Positions 44,990-57,534 of a stretch of 64,000 nt of DNA are shown one piece after another. This DNA comes from Welwitschia mirabilis. Lineage: Eukaryota; Gnetophyta; Gnetopsida; Welwitschiales. The notes beneath the pieces are model-generated. The model saw only the letters and a list, made by a program, of their open reading frames with translations. It was not told where the DNA came from and did not search any database. Both the position numbers and the translations under genes were made by a program. The stretch is taken from positions 37,750,016 to 37,814,015 of the forward strand of contig JBOZIK010000001.1 in NCBI GenBank assembly GCA_051453625.1, given 5' to 3'. Position 1 is the first letter of the stretch, and each line of letters starts with the position of its first letter.

Positions 44990-47083
44990 TTACTACAATT
45001 ATCATCAAGCTTTATCCTCTTTTGTGATGGAACATAAACATAATTAATGAAATCAAAAACCTTAAAGTAAGTTGCCTTGGGCTTCGATCCATACCAAGCT
45101 TCAAAATGTATTTGATAATATAATGTAGATGTGAGGTTTAATTGGAAATATAAGTAGTTGTATGGATTTCTTTAATCCAAAAACATTTCAAAAGATCTTT
45201 AGCTTTAAGCATGTTTTTAACAACCCTATTTTGTTAACGATGTCGCTAGTCATTAATTGTTTTTGAATGTTAAATTCTTAACAAAAACTATTGAATACAT
45301 CTGAAATAGATTCACCTTCATAATATATTTATAATATCTTTATAAAGTGGTTACTTTAATTTTTAATAAAAACCTTTAATTCTTAAAAAATGGAACTGCA
45401 TCTAATTTTACTTTAGCAAAGTAATTCTAAGTTATTCTAATATAATAATTAAAAAAGATAATAACATACCTACTATTATTGAGTAGAGGGTTTGTTTTGG
45501 CTCATAAATATCTATGTGTATTAACTATGTAGGTCTTATAGTTCTCCTTATGTTATCCTTTGTAAAAGCCTCCTAGTGTTGCTTCCCAACTACACAACTT
45601 TTACAAACATCATGTACAAATTTAATTAAAGATAAATCATGCATCAAATTATTTTTAGAGAAAAATCCTAGCCTTCTAAAATTTCAAATTACCATATCTA
45701 TGATGTTGCAATCAATTTCTAGCAAGAAAAGAAACTTTCAATTCTTAATTATCACCACAATCAAGATGAAATTAAAGAGTTTATTTTTGATCATTAGTAT
45801 CATAATTAAAAGGTTCTTCTTTGACTTGTCTTCAAACATGTAACAAGTTAAATTTTTAAAAACTAATGAGTAGCCTTTTAATAAAAATATCATCACACTC
45901 AAAAAAATTGCACACAAATCAAGAACATATAAAACATTTTCTATGTAGCTCATTCCAAAAGAATTTAGCTTAATACTACCTTTTCCTTAGGTATTTTAAA
46001 TGGTTTCATCATTCATTATCATAGGGTCTCCTATGAATCCATCTAAATTAATAAAGAAATCCAAGTCTCCTATCATATGATTACTTCACCCACTATCTCA
46101 TTATCACACATCTGAAGGACATTATTCAGTAAAAGTAACATGCAAGTAATAACTTTTAGTTTCGTATTTAAATTAATTTGTTTTTCATATTTCTCCTTTT
46201 TCAGGTAAAATTAACTTGTTTTTAATATTTTCACTTTTATCATTATACTTATGATGCTGGTTATTACTACCAAAGTACTCATCACTTCCACATCTGCCTC
46301 CTATTCCTTTGTAAAAAGAATTTGCTCCACATCCTTTGCTGAAGCCACCTTTATAGCTTGATTTACTCATTCATTTTCTACCTTTATCCTGATGTAAGTA
46401 TGACTTGATCTAAAAGGCATTCTTAATAGAACTACTATTACATCTTCACATCCTATCTTCATGAGAATAATGAAAGCCAAACAATGCATCAATAGTTGAT
46501 ACACTTCAATCTCTTGACTCCTTTATCACATCTACTACATGGTTATTCTTCTTGGATAAACTTTTGAGAATTTTTTGAATCATCTTTTTCTTAGTTAAAA
46601 ACTTATCATACTTTCATATTTGGATTAATAGGATTAAAAACATTTAAAAAATAATCATCCAAGGTATCATGATCTTTCATCAACAAAATTTCAAATTTTC
46701 TATGAAGGGTCTAGAATTTAACTATTAATACCTTTGTAGTACCTTTATATCCACTTTATAGTGCATCCTAAGCATTCTTGGATTTTTTCCATTATTACAA
46801 TGCAAGGAAAAAATATCTTATCCATAGCTTGTTAAATGAAAGATAATGCTTTAACATACTTCTTTTGGACATATCGAAGCACATCAGCTACAATTCTTGC
46901 TTTTGTATACCCATTCTTTACTAAATCCTAGAGGTCTTATGGCACAAATAGAGTCTTCATTTTAGTACTCCACATTGAATATGAACTACTTTTAAATATT
47001 AGAATATTTTCTTCAAATAAATTCCCAATAATATTATTATTTACCATTAGACAAGCTTCAAGAGTAATATAATCTGATGCCAT
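44990..47083 (-). pseudogene. Ty1/copia gag-integrase relic, minus strand
   Basis: The minus strand starts at ATG 47083 (MASDYITLEACLMVNN), then YSMWSTKMKTLF and a UBN2-type gag to about 46450. A Gly/Ser-rich segment once RGRG-like (46370-46185, now containing Cys and Lys at Arg positions) follows. Next come the GAG-pre-integrase region with the zinc-binding end VCKSCVVGKQH (about 45600) and a broken integrase ending with EAWYGSKPKATYFKVF and VPSQKRIKLDDN (about 45105-45000). The element stops there; no reverse transcriptase follows. No LTR was recognised on either side. Confidence 0.8.
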
Positions 47084-47099
47084 ATATTATCATCTTATT

Positions 47100-50000
47100 A
47101 TTGTAATGTGATTACACTCTTACTCTTATTGATACAATAGAACATAAGAATCTTTTTATAATTACAAATTAAAATTTATTAAAAAAAAGAATAAAATAGA
47201 ACTAGAGGAAGACACTTAAAAGGGAATAGAGAACAGGAAAAGTTATAAAAAAATGCAAAATAGAGTATACCTTATTTAACTAGAAATAAGTTCTTAAACA
47301 TAACAAAAAGCATAAAAAATCTTCCAAATAAGGATATTTAGTAGCACTAAACAAAAATCATCTACCATGATCTTTAAAAACCTGAAAATAAGCTAATAAA
47401 CTAATTAAGAAATGCCTAAATATATAAAAATAGATAATAATCTTTGACATAGTTAACAACAATAACTACATGGATAAATAGAATAAAATAGAATTCATAT
47501 TAATTACTATATTCATATTTAATAAAGAGATAAATACTATATGATGCTACTTCCTCTTGAAAGGACTAATAAAATCTCTTATATTATTAGACATTACTTC
47601 CTTGCTTATTACAAATTTAGAGGAGTTATAGTTACTTGGCTTTCATTCCCTACTTGTGGAGTTTTAGCCTTATCTATAGTTTTAATTTTCATTTCATTAA
47701 TGGTTTTAACACATTTTTGAAAAATTTCATATTAGTAGTGATGTATTTTATCTTGTGCTTTTGGCCTCTTCTATGCACATTTAGTTTTGGATGTATTATT
47801 TTTTTATTTATGATTTTGAGTTTTTGTGTCCTTTTTAATCTCTTATAAGCCAAATATTTTTCACCATTAAATCAAGTTGAGATGTAAATCAAGATTCACT
47901 TAACTTGATTTTTTGGTTTTTATCATATAGATCTTTTTCAATTATAATTTGAATAAATCAAGTTAATTTTTGAATGTTGAATAATATCTACTTAAGTTGA
48001 CTGTATTAAAACCAAATTCATTATTTTGTCTTAATTTTTTTCCTTTGGATTTATGCTTAACATTACTAGATATTTTTATTTTTATGTCAAGTTATAAATT
48101 AAAAATTATTAACTCCTTAGACACATGAGGTTTTTACTAGTAATAATTCTTGACTAGTAACAGGCATAGAGAGTCTTATATATTCATTAAAATTGAAGTA
48201 GATCCTATTACTATGCTTTTAATATTCATCCAATACACCCTTAATTACCAAGGTAATATAAAGATGTAAATGTAATAATCTAAAATTTACTAAGTCATAT
48301 GTATAATTAGCTCACTGACATTATATATATCATACTCTTTCTTAGTGAGGGTATTTCATCAAAGTAACTAAAATTAGCTAATTTCTTCGATTCCTCACCA
48401 AATTTATTCATATATTATACTTTTACACTTTTTACAAACAAGGATCATAATCTTGAAAGAGATGTAATCACTTCTTAGATCAAAGAAAAAACCTAAAATT
48501 ATTAGATCATTTCACTTAATCATCTAATAATTTAGGCCCTTTACATTAAACTTTAGTGCACTAATACAATGGTTTTAATTAAAATTACCTTTTTACACAT
48601 GCAATCATAGTTTGATCTTATTGTGGAATTCACTTTATCAATTTATCATACTATTGTGTATTAAATATATCATTTGAATTATGAATGTAAGTAACATTTC
48701 TTTGAAATAGATTATAAATATTTATTGTGACTTTCTCTCTTTTTTAACATCTTTCTGCATTATTGTGATTTGGATAGATCATCTTACTTGTGAATGTGGG
48801 TAAGATTTTTTTTCAAATTAACTATACCATTTTGGTTTTTTTCCCTCTTTTTTATTTTCTTATCTCAATTTGATAAGATTTTTCTATTGAAGGGATAGAT
48901 CCATTATGTAGTTATGAATGTGATTAAGAACCATCTAAAATTGACTATATCTCAAAACTTATTAGATCTCCTACTATTGTATTAGATATGGTAATCCCAT
49001 AAGGTAATTTTTAAATCTTATTAAACTTTTTCATATTAGTAGTAACAATTATAACTTTGACCAACTTATAGGTCATTCTTTAGGATGATTAAAGTTGGGA
49101 AGATTGGCATAAAGATCTCATAGCCATCATATGCATATATGGTTTTGAAAATAATTTATTTTACAAAGTGCATATTCCAATTTAAGCTCTATAGAAATAA
49201 AATTCTTAAAAGTCTATCAATAGTAAGTTAATAAAAATCATGAAAAACATTATGACTTTGTAGCCTATGTTTTTGATCATGCACATTAAGACTGTTCACA
49301 TCAACTTCATCACATTATAAGATACATTATACTTAAGGAATGATTTTGGGATTATCATAATAAGGAAAAATAAATTACATTATAAAGTTAGAAAGATGTG
49401 ATGAATAATTGCATAAATGATTGATATTAAGAAAAACATTACTAGAATTGATCCTTAGAACCAAGTTTGTATGTATTATGTTAACTTGCTAAGATGTGGT
49501 TTGGAGAGTCCATCTTTACATAGCTACATTATGTTACTACATGATAGTAGATAATTGTTACAAATGATATTTATTATACTCAATAAGAATATTATTATCA
49601 CTTATTAATGATTTAACATTACTAGAACCTTATTTCCTAAAGCTACGCTTAAAGTGTCATGTCCTCATAGTGACTCATGTTCAAATATGTCTTGTTAAGG
49701 AAATGCCCTCCTAATGTCAAACATCATAACAAGGCTAAAGCTTCATAGAAATAATAATTAACTTAACAAAAAATCACATGATAATAAAGGTACTCCAAAA
49801 CAAAGACTACATATCAATGGTCATGTTATGGAAGATAAGGTCATACCATTAATTATAATTCAATCCCTTGAGATAAAATTAAAGATTATTTTAAGATGAA
49901 TGTGCTTATTTATTACTATAGTTCTCTAGATAACGATGAATACTATGAAGTTAATGAAATGTTTTAAAGTTATGATTTTTCATGTATGAGGGAAAACATA

Positions 50001-50380
50001 GCACTTAAATTCTAGATACTATAGAAACTAGACATATGACATATAGACATGATTATTTTTATGATTTCATAGCATAAGTTAGTTAAGTTTATGTAATAGA
50101 TAAAATCTTAATTCGTATATAAGGTTATGATTCATTTATATTTTAATTACATTTTGTCTCATAATAAATGCTATCTCATGTTCTATATGTTCCCTCTTGA
50201 AGTTACATATTCTCTTCATTTCCACATTTGTTATAAAAAATCCTTCAATTTTCATGAAAAAGGATTCTATCAATATTTTAATGCTTCTTACAACATTTTC
50301 ATTAAAGGCTACATAGATAGGAAATTAATTCATCTTCAAGGATGTATAGATATGCATGAAATTTCTTGTCATATCTTAAG
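47100..50380. other. AT-rich stretch, nothing recognised
   Basis: About 3.3 kb without a supported gene or repeat. Open frames (for example 70 codons at 47636-47848, 85 codons at 50127-50384) are hydrophobic AT-rich products without domains. The last part may be the degraded upstream region of the copia scrap that follows. Confidence 0.45.
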
Positions 50381-50389
50381 ATGAAATTT

Positions 50390-51440
50390 TCCCATTGCCA
50401 CTTTGGCATGCTAACCTGGATCATCCTAGTCTTCATTATCTAACTATAATATGTAAGAATGAACATTAGCTTATACCCTTCATTTCACAATATTTTTTTC
50501 AATATAGAGCATATATAATTGATAAAGTAACATGAAAACACTTTTCTACCAATAAGTAGCATGCTAATCAAACAATTCTACTTATTTACAGTGATCTATA
50601 TGGTTCTAGGCTAGTCTTTCATTGTAAAGATAATAGTATTTTATGGAATTAAAATTTATTTCTTTGAAAATTTTTCATATTTTTAAAGAAAAAGTGAAAA
50701 TAAAAATCAATAATAAGATTACGAATTTTCATCTTGATAATGGTGGTAAATAAACATCAGTAGATTCTAAGAAGTTTTTTATTTTAAAAGGCATTCATCA
50801 TCTGAAAATATGCTAAGATGCATCTTAATAGAATGAAATCATGAAATGGTTCAATGAAATCATAATGCATATCACACATTTAATGATGTACTTAAATGGT
50901 TGTAAACCAATTTGTGGGGTGGAGATATTAGTATTATGATGTATTTCAACAATCGTATAGGTCATGCTTCTAAAAAGAGTGTATTCCCTATTGAAAATGA
51001 AATGAATATAAGCCTAATATAACCCGTTTTCATGTATCTTTCTATCAAACATAATTAAAAGCTTAATACATATATTTTTGTTAGTATACTTGTGGGATAT
51101 TCAACCAGCTAAAAAGTATATTATGTATACATTTATGAGCATTATAATATTGTCATCTCTTATGATGTCATATTTTTTAAAACTTCATAGAGTGATTCTT
51201 ATCTTAATTTTTCTAAGCCACAAACTTCCTCTTATCTTGTGTAAAAATTAAATGTTTAATATCCTATAGTTGAGGGGGTAGATGTATTTATTAATCTTGA
51301 TTTATCTATTCCTTCTAGTCAAGATGGTTTATCCACTATACAACCTAAAGAAATTGAAAATTTTCATGTGTCTTGCACATATGGTTCTAGCACCAACTCA
51401 TTTTATTTTCCCAACAATAATGTTGATAACTTTCAAAGAT
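50390..51440 (+). pseudogene. Ty1/copia GAG-pre-integrase and integrase scrap, plus strand
   Basis: PLPLWHANLDHPSLHYLTII (about 50393) corresponds to the copia LWHxRLGHPS box. NFHLDNGGK (about 50735) is the integrase (R/H)xDNGGE box with Glu lost. VGYSTS...IVISYDVIFFKTS (about 51090-51190) matches the end of integrase (VGYSxxQKGYKC...DVTFFE). A Ser/Pro-rich linker (DLSIPSSQDGLSTIQPKE, about 51305) follows. No reverse transcriptase is found downstream. Frames are broken throughout. Confidence 0.65.
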
Positions 51441-51898
51441 AAAGATGATGTACTTGATTAGATTTTATTCTATAAGATGTTCATGATGATGAAAAAGGAA
51501 GAAACTAGAAGTAAGAAGAGCTTTCATGCATCTCTTAATGGTGATAATGATTTAATATTTAATATGGACTAATATCTTTCAAAATGCTATTGTATATGAT
51601 TACCGGATTTAAACCATGAAAAATAACATATGATCATGTATATTAGTGATTTGGATTTAAACTAACTAAAACACATAGTGTCATTCTTCCTTAGGGATAT
51701 ATATAATAAATTAATTAAGAGATACAAGATTATTATAAGTTGCAATGAAAAAATTAATAAAAGAAAATCTGAAGTTGAGAAGTAAGAAGTAATTCTTGAT
51801 CAGAATCTTAAAGTTCATCCAACTATCCTACTTCTCTATAATAATTCCTATATTCTAAAATACACTTATAATCATTAATTCATTAAGGCTTTTAGCAT
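51441..51898. other. AT-rich stretch, nothing certain
   Basis: Possibly more of the copia linker region, but no conserved box was found. Confidence 0.35.
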
Positions 51899-51899
51899 A

Positions 51900-52850
51900 G
51901 AGGCATAACCTCATCCACCACATAAGTGTTGGTAAGTTATCCAGTCCTCCTAATGCTTTCTAGGTATTTATAAGTATGAAAGTATGAACTTAAGTGCATA
52001 CAATCTATTAAACAATAAGAACTACAAATNNNNNNNNNNNNNNNNNNNNNNNNNNNNNNNNNNNNNNNNNNNNNNNNNNNNNNNNNNNNNNNNNNNNNNN
52101 NNNNNNNNNNNNNNNNNNNNNNNNNNNNNTACAATCTATTAAACAATAAGAACTACAAATCACAAAATTAACCTTAAATAAATCACATGGTTTGAAAGAA
52201 CTTGATACTTAAGTATGCTTCATCTAAAAATTGCTAATACCATTTTACTATGCATTAACAATGAAAGAATAAAATGTGCTTTAAGAATTCGTTCTACCTG
52301 AATAATGCTAATACCAATTAAAATTATGCATTAATAATGAAATGGTTTAAACTAAATCTTTATTAAAAATAAAATAAATTATAAACTACATCTTATGCCT
52401 CCAAGAAAGAGTACTAAAGGAAGCCAATAAAAAGATGTTTACAATGGGGTAACAAGGTCCTTTTATAGATGAGGAAATAGGGTTGGAGTCTAAGTCATCA
52501 TTAGGTTATATGGTAGTTACAAAAGGGGCATTACTTAAGGAAAGTTACATAAGTAGAATGTTACAAATACATTTGGCATTTAGCCATAATTACTTTATCT
52601 TCAAGTGCAAACATGATGATGATATGTCCTTTAATTACTGATGATGCTGCCAATGGATGTCATGTCATGTTTTTGTCACATGATCATCCTCGTTATTACC
52701 ATAATGTTCAACTTCAATAACAAAAACATCTGTCAAACAACAAGCTTCTTATATTTGAATCACCAAGTCTTTTATTATTTTTAATGATTCCTTAATTGAA
52801 GTATTAGGTGTAATAGGCAATGTGCACTCTTAGGCACTTCCTTTTTAAAA
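51900..52850 (-). repeat. LTR-like block with minus-strand TATA box
   Basis: Layout resembles the 9.3-kb LTR: CAAGAAAGAG...ACAATGGGGTAACAAGG next to a good minus-strand TATA box (52467-52459, TATAAAAGG). A 100-N gap (52030-52129) with duplicated 31-bp flanks lies inside. Borders and family are not established. Confidence 0.35.
51999..52160. repeat. 31-bp duplicated gap flanks (probable assembly overlap)
   Basis: The 31 bases before the 100-N gap (51999-52029) are identical to the 31 bases after it (52130-52160), each copy ending or starting exactly at the gap. This is most simply an unmerged contig overlap. Confidence 0.85.
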
Positions 52851-52859
52851 TGGCACATG

Positions 52860-54195
52860 GGTGATGGAAGGCTACTGTCAGTGAAGGATGGTGCCTAAAA
52901 TCGAGGTGCCCAGAAACCAAAGAACAGGGGCAGTGCATAAGGAATAGCACCNNNNNNNNNNGGAGAAGCTAGGTGCAGAAAGCACAGCAGACACCAAAAC
53001 CATTGCAAACCAAAATAGTATTAACTGCGAACTGGCAATCAGGCCGAAATGAGTGACAAAACACTAGCATAAACTAAGTCAACAAATAGAAATGGGAGTA
53101 GGGATGTGGCGGTGAAGAGTAAAGGCACATGCATGGATGATAGCAAGAAACTGCCAAAAAAAAGAGGATGCAATTGTGAGTGTGGAAGCAGCACAAGTGA
53201 AGCAAACTACACTAATGAAAAACATGCTGGTAAAGAGCACAAACACAGTTAAAAACCCTAGAGATGAAGATGCGCGGGGTGGCATAGTTGAAGGGGTTAC
53301 TGAGATTGAGTGCGAGGAAGGCCGAATAGAGAATAACCTATGCAGCAGAAAAAGAGGTTTCTTTTTTTAATATATTTTCATTTTTTTCTTTTTTTAAGAA
53401 AAAAGAAAGGGACATTTAAACTTTTTTTTTTAAGTTATACATTTGGATTTAAAAAAAAAAAACTTAGGAATTTTTTTTATAGATAACAGTTTTCTTTTAA
53501 AGACATTAATTAGGATTAGTCTTATGTTTACAAAGAAAAAATTATTTCTTTTTCTTTTTAATTTTGAAAAAAACCCTTTTTCAAAAATTTTTAAAATCAT
53601 ATTTAAAACTTAGTCTTTTTTTAGTTTAGGCATTAATTTAAATTTCTCTTAAAAACCAAAAATAAAAATCCCTATATTCTAAAAAAATGTTTTATTAGCT
53701 TTTAATTATTTATTAAGTCCTAAACTTTTCTTTTTAGAACTCATTTTTATGCATTTAAGTTTTTGCTATAGGTAAAACTTCTTAAGTTTAAAATAAATTA
53801 CAAGGAAATGTCACAATGCTAGGGCCAAGTTCTCAAACTCTATCAAAATGAAATAAGTTAACAACATTAAAACCTAGTTAAACTGTGTTAATCCACTTCT
53901 GTCAATAAAATAGTCAAAATTAGTAAAAATTGGGCAAATCCAGTTAAATTCAATCAGCTCAGTTACATAGTTAAAATTAGTTAAAATAAATCAAATGACG
54001 TCAGTCAAAATGAGTCTAAATTAGTCAACCAGAGTAAAAAAAAGTCAAAGTTGGTTAACTCTAGTTAAATTAGGTCAAGTCATTAGGTTTAGCATAAACT
54101 TGTTTAAATCGGCTTTAAACCACTAAAGTCACCTATCATTACATAATATTAGAACTAATCCATCATTTATGGGAACCAAAAAAATCTTGTAAACA
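52860..54195 (+). repeat. Probable 5' LTR/leader of the Ty3/gypsy element
   Basis: Lies directly upstream of the gypsy primer-binding-site-like sequence and has no genuine gene. The first 500 bp are noticeably less AT-rich (for example GATGCGCGGGGTGGC at 53269) and contain a 77-codon open frame (53137-53370) without a domain. Long T- and A-runs follow (53350-53480). From about 53870 to 54080 AGTTAAA, AGTCAAA and related heptamers recur more than a dozen times. The left LTR border was not found; a 10-N gap lies at 52952-52961. Confidence 0.45.
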
Positions 54196-54198
54196 ATT

Positions 54199-54215
54199 TG
54201 GCACTAGAAGGAGGG
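54199..54215 (+). other. Ty3/gypsy primer-binding-site-like sequence
   Basis: ATTTGGCACTAGAAGGAGGG sits just after a CA dinucleotide (54194-54195) and before gag. It has the TGGCxCTAGAAGGAGGG form seen in plant Tat-type elements. The tRNA it would match is not certain from memory. Confidence 0.5.
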
Positions 54216-54839
54216 CCTCTCCAGTGGGTTTTTTAATAATTTGTTAAGTCTTTCATATTCACTTTTTTTCATCTTCAAAAACTTAGAATAGTCATAATGC
54301 TAGTATCAATAAGAGGAAAAAAAGGCCTACATTTTTTAGGAGATGTACAAACTCCTCATTCAATAAGACCCTTCCACGCTCACTGCGGATGAGATTCATG
54401 CCATCATGAACTACAGAGCATATTGGGATCCATACCTTATCCACCTTAGTGAATGACTTCATGTTATGGTATCCAAAAGGTTAGGATTAAACAATTAAGA
54501 AGGGAGTCAAGATCGTCAGAATGAACTACTTCATGGAAAAAGCAACAATGAAGAGTTCATCAACAAATGGGATCACGAAGAAAACCTAGAAATACAACAA
54601 CAATCACAAGCACAAGGCCCAAAGAAATAGATCTACGATGATGATAGCCTATTCGAATACTACATACATGGAGAAGAATCACCTAAAAATAGGCAAGATG
54701 AAAATAAAACTATCGATCAACCTAATTTAACTACCTTTTGAGAAGCTATTAATGACCTAAAATGAGGTCTCCAAAATAAGAAAAACTATTTAGATTCTAA
54801 CTTAAATGACAATCCAATTCATCCTTTTGTTCCTTGAAA

Positions 54840-55436
54840 AATTATATCACCTAGTGAAATGCCTGACTTTGAGAAATTCATAGGTGTAGAAGACCCCGTC
54901 ATGCATGTAAGAAAATACAAACATGCATGTCATATGCAAAACATCGAATGGAATACAACTTATCACCTGTTTTACCACTCTTTAAAATAACAAGCCCTCA
55001 AATGGTACCATAGGATATTGACTCATTTGATCATAAGTCTAAAATAATTACTAGAAATGTTTGTTCAACATTAATCCATCAATATCACAAAACAAGTTAT
55101 GTTAGATTCCTTGACTATAATGAAATAACAATTCAATGAAATGGTACAAGCTTAGGCATGATGATGGAGGTCATTATCCTACAATTGGAAACCTCCATTA
55201 TAGACTCTAATATGGCATATCTCTTTGCCAAATCTTGCATTCCATACATGTCAGAACATCTCAGAATGTTGTTTAAAACCTTTGAACAAGCTATCATCCT
55301 AGAAAAAAGAATTGAAGTTGTAGAAGAAGAGAAGAAAGCCATAAAATATGGTAATACCTTCCAAAGAGAACCATCCAAAAAGGACAATAACAACACCAAA
55401 AGCAGCATCCCAAAGAATGTTTTTATTGTTAATTAA
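54840..55436 (+). pseudogene. Gypsy gag relic
   Basis: MPDFEKFIGVEDPVMHVRKY (about 54858) and HMQNIEWNTTYHLFYHSL, then QALKWYH, form the retrotransposon gag domain. The frame at 55158-55436 (LETSIIDSNMAYLFAKSC, then EQAIILEKRIEVVEEEKKA) is its C-terminal part. A tryptophan/leucine-rich gag core and an acidic coiled coil are visible; no zinc knuckle was found. Confidence 0.7.
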
Positions 55437-56379
55437 TTAATTTGACCAGTTTACCCACCCCAACCAATGGGCAACCTAATGATGATGTCAACGGAACCTC
55501 AAGCCCCTTTTCCTCCATAAGATTTTGCTTCTCAACTGACTTATCATCAACCATTTTATCTTCCAACACAACCTCAATACACATCACCATAACCTCAATA
55601 ATAGACATACATGCCTCAAAATCAATGCCAAAGTAGGCCTTAAAATTAAACCACAATTTCTCAATCTAAAAGAAGTTTCATGAAATTAAACATTTCAATA
55701 AGACAAATCCTCTCAACATTATTAAAAAAAGAAAAATCCAATTTCGTTCAATTAGGTAAAGGGACCTGAATGCATCTAAACCAAGAGGGTATGATGAGTC
55801 AAAATATTGTGAGTAGCATCGAGTTCGAGGACATCATACTAATAATTATTTCAATCTAAAACACATTGTTCAATACATCATTAAAAATAAGAAGAACATA
55901 AAATTCAACACTATCTTAGCAGCTGCAAATGAACAACTTGATATTTATAAGAACCTCTTTCCTGCTCAACCTCCTACATTGCAATCATCATAGAATGTAG
56001 CATTTCAAAATGATAATAGTTCCTATGCAATTTTAGTAATCTAAGATCAACATGAGAAACCATTAGAATAAGTCATTCAAGAGAACAAGGAAAAATTAGA
56101 AGCAATGGTTCAAGCAGAATATTCTTGAACTCATCCTATCCCTCAATTACATATACCAAGACAGGTACTTCTCTCTACAGTAGAGGAGATGTAGCATTAT
56201 TTGAACCCACTCATTAAAAACTCTGAGCCCCAGAGACTCGCATTTAAAAAGATATGTGAGGAACATTTTAGATTGAAAGCATCTTCCAATCACAATTAAC
56301 CACATAAAGAAAGAACTAACTTAAAGTAGGTACATGCCCAAAAGAGTGACGAAAATGAAGAGACAATTCACTTCTCACA

Positions 56380-56790
56380 TTATGATATTTCTATAACCCC
56401 TAATAAGATGATCATTACTAAACCACCCTACATATCTATAAACATTAGGCCTACCACAGTAAGTAGAGATTTTATCGATTATGGAGCCAAACTAAATGTA
56501 ATAGGTTTGTCATACCTTGAGAAGCTTTAAATGGATCATCTCTTAAATGTAAAAAGAGCATGATGATCAAGGGATTTAATGACCATGAGGAAAAATCAAA
56601 AGGGATAGTTACTTTACCTATTGAAGTGGCTTAAAAGGTCAATGAAACTGAATTCCATGTAATAGATAATGTAGCAACATTTAATTTGTTGTTAGAATGT
56701 ACTTAGCCAAGGGAAATGGGGACAATCATACTCTACTCCATTAAAAGCTAAAATTTGTGGGCTTTAAAATTTTAGTGTCATTAGAACAAA
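56380..56790 (+). pseudogene. Gypsy aspartic protease relic
   Basis: ISINIRPTTVSRDFIDYGAK and LNVIGLSYLEKL (about 56430-56530) correspond to the retropepsin active-site region, where D(T/S)GA reads DYGA. This substitution would inactivate it. Stops follow at short intervals. Confidence 0.6.
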
Positions 56791-56937
56791 ATCATACTAT
56801 GGCAAATGTAAAAGAACCATCAACTTCATCTTAACCATCACTGCCTCTTGCAACTAAGAAGATGATTATTTCTTTCTTACAAAGGTCTCACTCATTTCTA
56901 ACACTCAAATCTTAGTTACAAGATGGATTCTATTCCT

Positions 56938-57522
56938 GTAAGATGATTTTCCAATTAGCTCATTATTTAAAATTCTCAACCAGAAAAAAAGAAGGAGGAG
57001 ACAACCCTTATTTAAAACTTAAAAAAGCAAAAAAGAAAAATTAAAAAATAAAAACACAAAAATAAAGACATGTACATATGTGTATATATAATAAGATATA
57101 CACAAAAAAAGAACAAAACACATACCAAAAAAAAAAAAACACAAAATAGAGAAAAAATATAAAACAAAGAAAAAAAATATAGACAAAAAAAAAAAAAGAT
57201 GCTAATTCATCTATCTAGTTAGAATGAAAAAGACAAAATCCTTAATGGTCAAAGTACCTCATACAAAATGAGTTTACACATTCAAGCAAAGTCTTGATAG
57301 CTGAGAAAAAGCCTTTGTCTATCATGCTACTCATAAACATTCACACAATGTAATGTTCTAAAATGTTTTTTTACAAAAAATAAAATAGTAAACTCTCTTC
57401 TAAAATAGTTTATATTTTTGTTTTTTAAGTCTTTTAATTAAAAACATTGACATGTTTTTCAATGTCTGCATTTAGTTCGTCCCTCATTGTTATTGTTGTG
57501 ATGTCAATATCTTGGTTTGTAG
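56938..57522 (+). other. Possible Ogre-type intron between protease and reverse transcriptase
   Basis: The 585-bp stretch starts with CCTGTAAGATG (donor-like GTAAG at 56938). It contains very A-rich blocks (57000-57200) and T-rich blocks (57400-57440), and ends TTGGTTTGTAG before AACATCACAATG. In Ogre elements a spliced intron separates protease and reverse transcriptase. Splice sites here are proposed only from sequence. Confidence 0.4.
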
Positions 57523-57534
57523 AACATCACAATG

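Noticed and set aside
53137-53370. 77-codon plus-strand open frame as a small host gene
   Set aside because: It lies in a probable LTR or leader just upstream of gypsy gag; no domain, no signal peptide, and an antisense frame is open as well.
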